Of a stretch of 34,719 nt of DNA, positions 26,128 to 34,275 are shown piece after piece (position 1 is the stretch's first letter; every line of letters begins with the position of its first letter). Both the position numbers and the translations under genes were made by a program. The notes under the pieces were generated by a model, which was given only the letters and a program-made list of their open reading frames with translations, was not told where the DNA came from and did not search any database. Source of the stretch: Tissierella pigra (lineage in GTDB: Bacteria > Bacillota > Clostridia > Tissierellales > Tissierellaceae); assembly GCF_009695605.1 (NCBI RefSeq), contig NZ_VUNQ01000039.1, forward strand, positions 1 through 34,719, given 5' to 3'.

Positions 26128-26391
26128 TCAATTATTATATTCTTCCAACCTCTTTTCCAAACTTTCCTCATACCCACTCTTTTCTAAAATCTCTTTAGCA
26201 TCCATTTCAGTCCATTCTTCTATACTAACATCCGGGTTGTTCTTTATAAATTCTTGCATTATATTGTATCCTATTTTATAACCACAATTTGTTGGAATAC
26301 CTTTGACCCCTCCAAAAATTATCTCTCTTTGATATTTATAATCTACACTATTAAGATTCTCTTCTATCTTATTCCACATTTCTTTTTCCAT
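26128..26391 (-). pseudogene. C-terminal fragment of a DUF2268-type putative Zn-protease
   Basis: 87 codons (EIIFGGVKGIPTNCGYKIG, NPDVSIEEWTEMDAKEIL) match the C-terminal half of DUF2268 putative zinc-dependent proteases, but the HExxH-bearing N-terminal part is absent and there is no ribosome site ahead of the ATG. The preceding 100 bases hold another unidentified fragment (26398-26498, in frame after the exporter's stop, with core EVISLAEIFYPDAKVELDG). Both look like debris of rearrangement. Confidence 0.6.
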
Positions 26392-26498
26392 TATTATTGG
26401 AAGTGGAACTGTACTTGTCCGTCCAGTTCTACTTTTGCATCTGGATAAAAAATTTCTGCAAGGCTGATAACCTCTTCCTCAATCTCAAGAAAAAATTA

Positions 26499-28061
26499 TT
26501 ATAAATCAATTCGCTTATTACAGTATTTTAAATTATCTTGATCATGGGAAATTAAAAATATTATTTTATCTTTTGATAATTGCTGTATTGATTCGTATAT
26601 ATCTCTTGCTGAATCTTTATCTATATTGCTGGTAATCTCATCTAGCAAAATTACATCTGTATCATTTAATAATTCACGTAGTATAGCAATTTTTTGCTTC
26701 TCCCCTCCAGATAAATTGGTTCCATTTTCGTGAACCTTTTCATCTAAAGATTTGAATTTAGTAATAGTCTTTAGCAATGTAGAATTTTGTAGTTTCTCCA
26801 TATCTACATCCTTTTCATTACGACCAAAGAGAATATTTTCTTTAATCGTTAGTGGTAAAATAGGAATATCTTGAGTAACAAAAGATATATTGTTTCGTAA
26901 ACAATTATTATTTAAATCCCTTATATCATATCCGTTTATATAAATAGTATCAGTAAGACGAAACTTGGGAATCAACTTCAATAAAGTAGATTTCCCTTTT
27001 CCAGAATCCCCTGTAATTCCTACGATATCACCTTTACAGAAAGTACCCTTAATATCTTTAGACAAAACCTTTTCATTAATCTTTAGTTGTTCAATGTCAA
27101 ATCGTATCTCATTAATGCTATCTATTATTAAGCTTCCATCTTCCTCTTCGTTATTATCCAAAGTTTCTATAAATTCATTACTTCCCTTCAAATCTCTAAT
27201 TTGAATATTGGTATTAATTATTTGATTAATAGCTTCAAAATAAATAGGAAGTAGAATACTTATTAAAATAATATTTGTGACCTGTGTCTCTCCATTTAAA
27301 ATATATATACTTACTGTCAAAATAGTTATATTCTTAACTAAACTATTTAGCATTCTCAAAGTAGAACTCATTACTTGTCCAAAGATGTTCACATCAGATA
27401 TACTCTTGTAAATTCGGTTAAATGAAGGATTTAGTAGCTCAATTACATGTTCAGTATCTCCTAATTGCTTTATATAATCACTATGTCTACAGACACTAAC
27501 AATTTCTTTAAATCCAGTAGATGTTTGGTCTTGCATATGTATTGCCTTTTTTTGTAACTCCTTATTTAAATACTTAAACCCAAAATAATTTATAGGTAGC
27601 ATAGCAAATAAAATAATCATCAATATAGGATTAATGTAAAATATCATACATAAAGAGATTAGACAAATAATAAAGCTACTCACCATAGCAGTAATTCCTT
27701 GAGCTAAAAATGCATATATACTATTAATTGCTATGCCAATTCGTTCAATAGTATAAGTGGGTTCAAAAGATATCATCTTATCATATTGTAATCGAAACAT
27801 CTTATTGTATAACTCTTTTGCCTTGGATATATTAAATTTAACAGCAAATTTCTCTCTAATATAGATAATCAATATTTGAATTAAGTGAGAAAACAATAGC
27901 ACTCCTACAATTATAAAAATCAAGTGTATAGTAATTTTCTGTTCTACCTGAATGCAATAATTGATAAATATTGGAGAAATCATAACAAATAATGAACTTA
28001 ACAACACTAAAAAAAGTAATAACAATAAAAACATCCTATATTCCTTTAGTAATCTTAACAT
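26499..28061 (-). CDS. ABC exporter, fused membrane and ATPase domains
   Basis: 520 residues. Six-helix ABC_membrane domain (~8-290) followed by an ATPase with Walker A GDSGKGKST, signature LSGGEKQK, Walker B VILLDEITSNID and H-loop ISHD. There is no N-terminal C39 peptidase. The ATPase ends right after the H-loop region (CNKRIDL), slightly short for the family, so the C-terminus may have been clipped. It follows an S41 peptidase tail by 20 bases; S41-peptidase/ABC pairs are known in clostridial peptide-export (RiPP-like) loci, so a bacteriocin-type exporter is plausible. The sigma-54 promoter in repeat B points at it. Ribosome site GGGGGAG. Confidence 0.8.
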   Translation of the reverse strand: MLRLLKEYRMFLLLLLFLVLLSSLFVMISPIFINYCIQVEQKITIHLIFIIVGVLLFSHLIQILIIYIREKFAVKFNISKAKELYNKMFRLQYDKMISFEPTYTIERIGIAINSIYAFLAQGITAMVSSFIICLISLCMIFYINPILMIILFAMLPINYFGFKYLNKELQKKAIHMQDQTSTGFKEIVSVCRHSDYIKQLGDTEHVIELLNPSFNRIYKSISDVNIFGQVMSSTLRMLNSLVKNITILTVSIYILNGETQVTNIILISILLPIYFEAINQIINTNIQIRDLKGSNEFIETLDNNEEEDGSLIIDSINEIRFDIEQLKINEKVLSKDIKGTFCKGDIVGITGDSGKGKSTLLKLIPKFRLTDTIYINGYDIRDLNNNCLRNNISFVTQDIPILPLTIKENILFGRNEKDVDMEKLQNSTLLKTITKFKSLDEKVHENGTNLSGGEKQKIAILRELLNDTDVILLDEITSNIDKDSARDIYESIQQLSKDKIIFLISHDQDNLKYCNKRIDL

Positions 28062-28081
28062 AATACTCCCCCATTTTAAAT

Positions 28082-28237
28082 TTACTTTTTAGGATAAAAT
28101 CTATCTATCTCATCCAAAATCTTATCTTTTTCTATTGCACCTTTAATAATTATATCGGGTATAACTCCATCCCTAAATGTTGGTTCTTGAAATAATACCC
28201 GATAAATTGGTAGTTTGGTAATTATGCTGGTCTCTAC
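28082..28237 (-). pseudogene. Truncated 3' end of an S41-family (C-terminal processing) peptidase
   Basis: A 51-codon open stretch ending at TAA 28082-28084, with the tail typical of S41 peptidases: LPIYRVLFQEPTFRDGVIPD and then EKDKILDEIDRFYP. Upstream it runs into stop codons ten bases short of repeat B, so the protease domain was lost at that junction. It lies just ahead of the exporter gene, presumably its former operon partner. Confidence 0.65.
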
Positions 28238-28246
28238 TTATCTTTC

Positions 28247-28266
28247 TTAAGCAATCCCTATGCCAA
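28247..28266 (-). promoter_or_regulatory. Sigma-54 (-24/-12) promoter in repeat B
   Basis: Minus strand TTGGCATAGGGATTGCTTAA with GG and GC ten bases apart, differing by one base from the repeat A copy. It now fires into the S41 remnant and the ABC exporter. Confidence 0.8.
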
Positions 28267-28319
28267 GCTTTTATTTTGACAAAGTCTAATGATACCAATG
28301 TATTTATCCATCTCAATAA

Positions 28320-28369
28320 AAAAGAATTAAAGAAAAGTATTAAATTTAATACTTTTGTTTAATTCTTTT
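28320..28369 (-). terminator. Activator-gene terminator (repeat B)
   Basis: Same 25-bp-arm palindrome as in repeat A, with one mismatch (G at 28356), 46 bases after the activator stop codon. Confidence 0.8.
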
Positions 28370-28415
28370 AAAACTAGTATGAAACTTCAGACTAAATTTA
28401 GAATTATAATAGACT

Positions 28416-29825
28416 TTATTCCTTTTCATCTATTTTATATCTCTTTAATTTACTATAAAGTGTTTGTTTTGGTATTTTAAGATTTCTTGCAGCTTGGGCA
28501 TAGTTGTTATTTGCTTCATCAATTGCTAATTTAATGATATTTTTTTCGTACTCTTCTACCATCATTTTAAGATCAATTTCTCTTTGCATATTATTTTCAA
28601 AATCTTCTATTTCAACGTTTTTTATATATCTATCATTATATGATTGAAAATCTTCCATCTTAATATAATCATCTTCAGCAAAATTCATAGCACTCTCAAT
28701 GGTATTTTGTAGTTCTCTAACATTACCTGGCCAGTCATAGTTTAAGAAATATTCCATTACCTGACTATCTATTGACTTAATTGTTTTATTCATTTTATCA
28801 TTACAAATCCTAATAAAATGATCAACTAAAATTGGAATATCTTCTTTTCTATCCCTAAGAGGTGGTATATTTAAATTTAATACATTTAGTCTATAATATA
28901 AATCTTCTCTAATTTTATTTTCTTTTAGAAGTCTTTTAGGCTCTTCATTTGAAGCTACAATTAACCTTACATCAACTAAGATAGTTTTTGTACTTCCTAT
29001 TCTTCTTATAATTCCATCTTCAATTACTCTCAATAACTTGGATTGCAGTCCTAACTGCATAGAATTTAATTCATCTAAGAATAATGTACCACCATCTGCT
29101 AATTCAAATAATCCTGGATTGTCCTTCGCACCCGTAAAACTTCCTTGTACTGTACCAAAAATTATACTTTCAAGTAAATTTTCTGGCAATGCTCCACAAT
29201 TTTGTGCAATAAAAGGTTTACTTCTTCTATGACTTAAATTATGTATTCCTTGTACTACAAGCTCTTTCCCTGTACCTGTTTCCCCAAATACAAATACTGG
29301 TGAATTGCTATTAGCAATTTTTTGTATCTTCGATTTAAGTTGGTTTATGGTATTACTTTGTCCGATTATATCAGATATATTATATTGTGTACCATTTTGT
29401 AGAAACCTACTGCCTCTCATATCTTTACTGTATAATGTACTTTGTAACATAAGTATTTTTTCTGATAGCTCAACTACCTTACTAAGATCCTTAAAAATCT
29501 CCATAGCTCCCTGAATTCTACCATTACTAATTATAGGTATTGTTGATGTCACTATGGAAACACTTTTCCCTACATAGTTTATATAGTTCTGAACATGTTC
29601 TATTATAGGTCTTTTAGTATTAATTGCTTTATAAAAGGTACTATCCTCCCTTTTAATATTTGGAAACACTTGGAGAATACTTTTCCCTATGGCTTCTTTG
29701 GAATTAAATCCTGTAATATTTTTGGATGATTCATTAAAATATCTAATTTTTAAATCTGAATCTACAACTATTATGCCTTCTTCTAGATTGTTGATCATTA
29801 AGTCAATGATATTTTTATAATCCAT
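28416..29825 (-). CDS. Sigma-54-dependent activator, PAS-AAA+-Fis (RocR-like layout)
   Basis: 469 residues. PAS domain (~8-115) that would sense a small ligand, a linker helix, then the AAA+ domain with Walker A GETGTGKE (181-188), the sigma-54 contact loop G-S-F-T-G-A (228-233, Ser in place of the usual Ala), Walker B GTLFLDE (246-252) and the arginine region REDLYYRL (307-314). A Fis-type HTH (~438-465, NNYAQAARNLKIPKQTLYSK) closes it. No response-regulator receiver. Two sigma-54 promoters lie directly downstream, so it very likely controls the peptide operon at 15446-25673. Ribosome site GGTGGT is weak. Confidence 0.92.
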   Translation of the reverse strand: MDYKNIIDLMINNLEEGIIVVDSDLKIRYFNESSKNITGFNSKEAIGKSILQVFPNIKREDSTFYKAINTKRPIIEHVQNYINYVGKSVSIVTSTIPIISNGRIQGAMEIFKDLSKVVELSEKILMLQSTLYSKDMRGSRFLQNGTQYNISDIIGQSNTINQLKSKIQKIANSNSPVFVFGETGTGKELVVQGIHNLSHRRSKPFIAQNCGALPENLLESIIFGTVQGSFTGAKDNPGLFELADGGTLFLDELNSMQLGLQSKLLRVIEDGIIRRIGSTKTILVDVRLIVASNEEPKRLLKENKIREDLYYRLNVLNLNIPPLRDRKEDIPILVDHFIRICNDKMNKTIKSIDSQVMEYFLNYDWPGNVRELQNTIESAMNFAEDDYIKMEDFQSYNDRYIKNVEIEDFENNMQREIDLKMMVEEYEKNIIKLAIDEANNNYAQAARNLKIPKQTLYSKLKRYKIDEKE

Positions 29826-30030
29826 AATATACCACCGTTCTCTATTATTTGCTTACATAATATCTATATATTTACTTTACCAAATTATCCCATTATTGTC
29901 CAACAGATTTAATTATATAGCTTTTAGATTGTAATATGAAGATTTGTAAAAAACTAGAAAATAAGATATGTTAAAATAATGACTAAAGTAATTATATTAC
30001 TTACTTCATTCCTTTTTACAGGATTTTCCC

Positions 30031-30059
30031 TTGTCTTACTAATTCCTATACCCTATAAT
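30031..30059 (+). promoter_or_regulatory. Promoter of the NatAB-like exporter
   Basis: TTGTCT (30031-30036), 17 bases, TATAAT (30054-30059), 34 bases before the ATPase start. It lies inside an upstream in-frame extension of that ORF, which argues against the longer start at 29979. Confidence 0.7.
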
Positions 30060-30092
30060 TTAAAATATATATTTCATAAAGGGGCTGATTTT

Positions 30093-31004
30093 ATGATACT
30101 TGAGATAAAAAACATACGCAAAAGTTTTTCAGGAACTGAAGTGTTACATGGCGTATCTTTTTCAATAACAAGTGGTAAAGCATTGGGATTTCTCGGTCGA
30201 AATGGCGCTGGTAAAACTACAACCATTAGAATACTTATGGGATTATTTGATGCAAATGAAGGGGAAATTCTTTTAGATGGAAAACCTTTTAACCCTAGAG
30301 AACATTCAATAGGATATCTTCCAGAAGAAAGAGGACTATATCCTAAGCAAAAGATATTAGACCAACTTATTTATTTTGGAGAGTTAAGAGGACTATCTAG
30401 AAAGAAAGCTAAAGAAAATACATTATATTGGCTAGAAAAACTAGGTGTATTGGAATACAAAGATAAAAAACTAGAAACTCTTTCTAAGGGTAATCAACAA
30501 AAGGTACAAATAGCAGAAACCTTACTATGTGATCCAGATATAATTGTATTAGATGAACCCTTTAGTGGTCTAGATCCTGTTAACTCCCAGATACTTAAGG
30601 ATGTAATTAATGAGTTAATAGATAAGCAAAAATTGGTTATCTTCTCTAGCCATCAAATGACCTATGTAGAGGAATTTTGTGAAGAAATTTCTCTTATAAA
30701 TAAAGGAGATATAGTTTTGACGGGAAATCTAAAATCTATAAAGAAAGAGTATGGTGCTAATAGAATAATATTAAGTGCTATTAATCTTAATATTAATGAA
30801 TTGCAAAATATTTTATTTAATAAAGTCAAAGATATAAAAATACTTGAATCTAAAAATGATTATTTAATTATCGAATTAATTAATGGTAAAACAAAAAATG
30901 AGCTGTTAAATGATTTAATAGGACTTGATATTGATATTGAAAAGTTTTCAGTATATGAGCCAACTCTAACAGATATATTTGTACAAAAGGTAGGTGATAA
31001 ATAA
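30093..31004 (+). CDS. ABC exporter ATPase, NatA-like (DUF4162 tail)
   Basis: 303 residues. Walker A GRNGAGKTT (35-43), Q-loop region LPEERGLYPKQ, signature LSKGNQQK, Walker B IIVLDEPFSGLDP, H-loop SSHQM, and a C-terminal DUF4162-type domain (~215-303). Pairs with the ABC-2 permease in the next gene; the NatAB family exports sodium or small amphipathic compounds, and the substrate here is unknown. ATG 30093 is preceded by AAAGGGG at eight bases. One-base overlap with the permease. Confidence 0.88.
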   Translation: MILEIKNIRKSFSGTEVLHGVSFSITSGKALGFLGRNGAGKTTTIRILMGLFDANEGEILLDGKPFNPREHSIGYLPEERGLYPKQKILDQLIYFGELRGLSRKKAKENTLYWLEKLGVLEYKDKKLETLSKGNQQKVQIAETLLCDPDIIVLDEPFSGLDPVNSQILKDVINELIDKQKLVIFSSHQMTYVEEFCEEISLINKGDIVLTGNLKSIKKEYGANRIILSAINLNINELQNILFNKVKDIKILESKNDYLIIELINGKTKNELLNDLIGLDIDIEKFSVYEPTLTDIFVQKVGDK

Positions 31005-32242
31005 TGAAAAGTTTTTTGACAGTGCTAAAATTTGAATTATTTAATTTCCTGAAAAATAAGGTATTTAAGGTTTCTACTATTATCCTCTGTTTATTGGTAA
31101 TAATAGGACTTACTATACCAACTATAATGGATGCTTTTGGTAAACCAATTTTCGGTGATAAAAAGAAAGAAGAACCATCTTATACTGAGTCTAAGATTAG
31201 ATACGGAATTTTAATTAAAGAAGATGCAATTGAATTAGATGATTTACAATCTCAATTGCCAGATAATGAACTAATCAATGTAAAAAACCAAGATGAGTTA
31301 AGTAATTTAGTTATATCAGATAATATAACTGCAGGATTTATAGTTAACAATCCTACAAATTATGAATATCTAGTAAAAAATACTAGTATGGATGATGGAA
31401 ATAGGTTTACATTTGAAAGTGCTTTATTGAATCTATATAGAAGTAAATCCCTTTCAGAAAAGGGTATAGATTATAATGAAGTACTGGAAGTTTATAATGT
31501 ACCTATGGAATATGAAACTACTGTCTTAGGTAAGGATGGTATGAAGAATTATTTATATACCTATATCTTAATCTTTGGATTATATTTTATTGTACTATTT
31601 TATGGTCAATTAACAGCTACTTCTGTAGCTAGTGAAAAAAGTAATCGTACTATGGAGATTTTAGTAACTAGTACCAATACCAAAAACCTTATATTTGGGA
31701 AAGTAATAGCTGGTGCTTTGGCTGGAATAATACAATTTGGTACTTTGATTCTGGTGGCTAGTATAACTTATAGATTAAATGCTCAATCCTGGAATAATAA
31801 TTTAGATTTTATCTTTAATATTCCTGGAAATGTATTGGCTACATTTTCTATCTTTGGAATATTAGGATACCTTTTCTATCTATTTATTTATGGTGTCATT
31901 GGTGCATTAGTATCTAGAACTGAAGATGTAGGCACAAGCTCTACACCACTTACCATAGTATTTATTATTGCTTTCTTTATCTCCATGATGGGTCTTACAC
32001 ACCCAGATATGTTTGCATTAAAAGTAGCTTCATTTATTCCATTTACATCCTTTATGGCAATGTTTGTAAGAGTATCTATGGGAAATGTATCAACTTTTCA
32101 AATAGTACTTTCTCTATTGATATTAGCTGTATCAACTATTATTACTGGAATATTTGGTGCTAAAATATACAGATTAGGTACTTTAATGTACGGCAATCCT
32201 ATAAAAATTACAAAGGCTATTAAAATGTTAAAAGATAAATAA
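31004..32242 (+). CDS. ABC-2 type permease, NatB-like
   Basis: 412 residues. One N-terminal helix (~22-43), a large extracytoplasmic domain (~45-180), then six helices with the conserved SEKSNRTMEILVTSTNTKNL cytoplasmic segment after helix 2, typical of NatB/YhaP-type ABC-2 permeases. Translationally coupled to the ATPase gene (TAATG overlap, AGGTGA within the upstream gene). Confidence 0.88.
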   Translation: MKSFLTVLKFELFNFLKNKVFKVSTIILCLLVIIGLTIPTIMDAFGKPIFGDKKKEEPSYTESKIRYGILIKEDAIELDDLQSQLPDNELINVKNQDELSNLVISDNITAGFIVNNPTNYEYLVKNTSMDDGNRFTFESALLNLYRSKSLSEKGIDYNEVLEVYNVPMEYETTVLGKDGMKNYLYTYILIFGLYFIVLFYGQLTATSVASEKSNRTMEILVTSTNTKNLIFGKVIAGALAGIIQFGTLILVASITYRLNAQSWNNNLDFIFNIPGNVLATFSIFGILGYLFYLFIYGVIGALVSRTEDVGTSSTPLTIVFIIAFFISMMGLTHPDMFALKVASFIPFTSFMAMFVRVSMGNVSTFQIVLSLLILAVSTIITGIFGAKIYRLGTLMYGNPIKITKAIKMLKDK

Positions 32243-32252
32243 TCATATAATA

Positions 32253-32288
32253 ATTAAAATAACAAGGGGTATCCCTTGTTATTTTAAT
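32253..32288. terminator. Bidirectional terminator overlapping a stop codon
   Basis: ATTAAAATAACAAGGG (32253-32268) and its exact complement (32273-32288) with loop GTAT. It serves the plus-strand exporter and also contains the stop codon (32284-32286) of the minus-strand transglutaminase-like gene. Confidence 0.88.
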
Positions 32289-33072
32289 ATTCTTTTTCTA
32301 TTTTATAATCTTGTATATCTTTTATCATAGGAATAGATGGGTTTGATTTTCTTTTACCAGCATCATAAGTTGTATCTATATTCACCCATTCCTGAGTATC
32401 TTCTAGGTATACTTGATTCCAAGCATGATATTCATCCATATCATTTTTATATCCCATAACCAATTTTGTAGGTATTCCTATTGACCTAGTCATTGCTGCA
32501 AATAGAGAAGAATAATCATAACATATACCTGTTTGTACTTTTAATGTTTCATCTATCTTTGGTATATAATTTGAATTTACTCTCTTTGCCTTATCCTTAT
32601 CATAGCTTATGTTAGTTACAATATAGTTATAGATAATTTCTACCTTTTCTTGATCGTTCTTAACATTCTTAGTTAATTCCTTTGCTTTTTTAATTGCATT
32701 CATATCAGTATTCCAATTAACCATTTGAATAGATTGTAAATATACTTTGTTTGGGTCTTTGGCTTTTAGTGTAACAGTTTCCTTTGCAATCTGCTTGAAC
32801 TTATTATTGCCTACACTTTCTAACGCCAATATGGTGTATTCACCATCTCCAAGTTGTAGGGGTATAGTCTCGTCCCCCTTTAATATATAATCATAGCTTA
32901 TATTGCCTTTACTGACTCTTACTGCTCCAACGTTGTTATTATTGTTGTTGATTTTTATTACTCCATTAGTTATTTGAGATTTATCAATATAATCACTAGC
33001 TCCGTAAGTTACTGTTGAAAATAGTGATAAAATAATAACTGCTAAGAGTGTAATTCTATGGTTTTTAAACAT
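32284..33072 (-). CDS. Secreted transglutaminase-like (Cys-His-Asp) protein under c-di-GMP control
   Basis: 262 residues. Signal peptide (~1-24, TVTYGAS), an N-terminal beta-rich region with an unusual six-asparagine run (42-47), then a transglutaminase-like core with the triad C184 (TGICYDYSS), H216 (EYHAWN) and D233 (NIDTTYD). Such proteins act as cysteine proteases or crosslinkers outside the cell. A cyclic-di-GMP-I riboswitch forms the 5' leader, with its 3' strand abutting the AAAGGAG ribosome site, so production should follow the motile/sessile switch. It shares a terminator with the convergent exporter operon. Confidence 0.88.
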   Translation of the reverse strand: MFKNHRITLLAVIILSLFSTVTYGASDYIDKSQITNGVIKINNNNNNVGAVRVSKGNISYDYILKGDETIPLQLGDGEYTILALESVGNNKFKQIAKETVTLKAKDPNKVYLQSIQMVNWNTDMNAIKKAKELTKNVKNDQEKVEIIYNYIVTNISYDKDKAKRVNSNYIPKIDETLKVQTGICYDYSSLFAAMTRSIGIPTKLVMGYKNDMDEYHAWNQVYLEDTQEWVNIDTTYDAGKRKSNPSIPMIKDIQDYKIEKEY

Positions 33073-33084
33073 AAAAAACTCTCC

Positions 33085-33172
33085 TTTCGGTAACTGGCTG
33101 CCATCTTATTTTTAAGGAAGGCCCTTTAGCTTTGCGTCTCTAGCTTTCACTAGATTTGCCTTTATCGGTGGA
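33085..33172 (-). ncRNA. Cyclic-di-GMP-I (GEMM) riboswitch
   Basis: On the minus strand the conserved elements appear in order: GGCAAA (33155-33160), a stem capped by a GAAA tetraloop (CTAGTGAAAGCTAG), GACGCAAAGC (33129-33138), the second stem, GCAGCC (33096-33101) and GTTACCG (33088-33094). The last element ends directly against the ribosome site (33081-33087), which suggests control of translation. An upstream CTTTC (33171-33175) could also pair with the GAAAG that overlaps the ribosome site. Confidence 0.92.
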
Positions 33173-33184
33173 AAGCACCAATAA

Positions 33185-33190
33185 ATTATA
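33185..33190 (-). promoter_or_regulatory. -10 box of the riboswitch transcript
   Basis: Perfect TATAAT on the minus strand; transcription would begin near 33178, just 5' of the aptamer. No good -35 is visible. Confidence 0.45.
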
Positions 33191-33301
33191 TTTATTTTCT
33201 ACATTCTATCATAATATTAGGTTCAAACGTATAGGCATTTTGTCCTATATAATTAAATCATTTTACTTGATCTTGATTATTATATACCCACTTTTTTCAT
33301 T

Positions 33302-33333
33302 AATAATTATTTTTCATATGAAAAATAATTATT
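33302..33333. repeat. Perfect 32-bp palindrome ahead of the toxin operon
   Basis: AATAATTATTTTTCAT and its exact complement with no spacer, centred on CATATG. It ends 31 bases before the extended -10 of the toxin operon. It could be an operator or a small hairpin. Nothing else is recognisable in 33191-33429. Confidence 0.7.
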
Positions 33334-33364
33334 TAAAAATAAAGATGAATTCTTAAAGTAACAA

Positions 33365-33373
33365 TGATATAAT
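33365..33373 (+). promoter_or_regulatory. Extended -10 promoter of the toxin operon
   Basis: TGATATAAT fits the extended -10 form TGnTATAAT, which needs no strong -35; none is seen. Transcription would start near 33380, about 50 bases before the first gene. Confidence 0.5.
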
Positions 33374-33429
33374 GATGTTGTATATATAACTTTAGTATGT
33401 AAGTTTAAAAATAGATTGGTTGTGATTAA

Positions 33430-33960
33430 TTGAAAAAACTCGAATTTACAGGATTTCATGCAACTTCTCTGGATAATTGGAATAAAATAAATAAAGATGG
33501 TTTTTTAATAAATAAAAAAAGAAAAAATGAATGGCTTGGTCATGGAATATATCTCTTTACATACAAAATAGATGCTCAAAGTTGGGCAAAGGGAACTTAC
33601 TATTGTAGTCCAAATCCCGTTGTTTTAAAGTGTATGATTGAAGTTGAAGAAGATAAATATTTGGATCTTGATAATCCTGAAGAAATGCATAAATATGATA
33701 AATACTATAATGAAATTCTCCAATTGTTATCTAAAGAAGGAAAAAGTGTTGTATTTAAAAATAAATATGAAGGAATGTGCTTCGGGCTCAATATCTATAA
33801 AAAAGACAAGAACATTGATTTAATAAAGCATACATTTCCTAATAATAGGACAAAAAATGTAATGAAGTATGAAAACAATATATATGGGTATAAATATAAC
33901 GAAGTTCAAATGTGTGCAAGTAGAAATGAAGTTATAGTTAAGAAAGATTTATACTCTTAG
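33430..33960 (+). CDS. ADP-ribosyltransferase-like toxin of a toxin-antitoxin-chaperone operon
   Basis: 176 residues. The layout matches an H-Y-E type ADP-ribosyltransferase (PARP/diphtheria-like): F-H10-A-T near the N-terminus (NAD site), WLGHGIY41LF followed by AQSWA, and a C-terminal candidate catalytic glutamate E158 in YNEVQMC. No signal peptide or membrane segment, so it acts in the cytoplasm. The downstream partners are a small protein and a SecB-like chaperone, the order described for CmdTAC, whose CmdT toxin ADP-ribosylates mRNA after phage infection. The family assignment is by motif and context, not by alignment. TTG start with a weak GGTTGTGA site; low expression would suit a toxin. 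Its stop overlaps the ribosome site of the next gene. Confidence 0.72.
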   Translation: MKKLEFTGFHATSLDNWNKINKDGFLINKKRKNEWLGHGIYLFTYKIDAQSWAKGTYYCSPNPVVLKCMIEVEEDKYLDLDNPEEMHKYDKYYNEILQLLSKEGKSVVFKNKYEGMCFGLNIYKKDKNIDLIKHTFPNNRTKNVMKYENNIYGYKYNEVQMCASRNEVIVKKDLYS

Positions 33961-33971
33961 GAGGTTTTAAT

Positions 33972-34262
33972 ATGTTATGTATAGAAGAAATTCTTAAGAT
34001 TAGCAACGAGATGGGTATTGAGATAAGAGACAGTACTGATGGAAAACATTATATACTTGATGAATATGGAAAAGAAGTTGAATTTAGTACAAATATGTTG
34101 ATAAAAGTAGATGAAAAAAATACATCACATAAAATGCAAATACAAGTTTCTGAGGATTTTAACTATGGTAAGTTTAGTAGCAGTTACAATTTAGCAGATT
34201 GTAACAGTTTATACGTGGCTGAATCAGTAAGTATTGGCGAAACAATAATAGATGCAGCTTAA
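33972..34262 (+). CDS. Putative antitoxin (middle gene of the toxin-antitoxin-chaperone operon)
   Basis: 96 residues, acidic, no recognised domain and no clear helix-turn-helix. The N-terminal helix (IEEILKISNEMGIEI) is followed by beta-rich sequence. It has the strongest ribosome site of the operon (AGGAGG, eight bases before ATG), consistent with an antitoxin made in excess. By analogy to TAC systems its C-terminal tail would be the chaperone-addiction segment; that is inference. It begins 11 bases after the toxin stop and ends 13 bases before the chaperone start. Confidence 0.6.
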   Translation: MLCIEEILKISNEMGIEIRDSTDGKHYILDEYGKEVEFSTNMLIKVDEKNTSHKMQIQVSEDFNYGKFSSSYNLADCNSLYVAESVSIGETIIDAA

Positions 34263-34275
34263 AGGAGTGATAGAT

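Larger units (their letters stand above)
28247..28455. repeat. Direct repeat copy B (about 209 bp)
   Basis: The probable parental copy, since it is continuous with the intact activator gene (last 13 codons of 28416-29825), its terminator and the sigma-54 promoter. See copy A at 25759-25968. The A and B copies bracket 2.28 kb of gene fragments and an exporter. Confidence 0.9.

Noticed and set aside
26254-26448. Plus-strand 64-codon ORF
   Set aside because: Mirror of the DUF2268 fragment, rich in Tyr/Phe/Ile with no ribosome site.
29979-30092. N-terminal extension of the NatA-like ATPase, hydrophobic leader
   Set aside because: A good promoter (TTGTCT-17-TATAAT) lies inside it, and ATG 30093 has a proper ribosome site at the normal family start.
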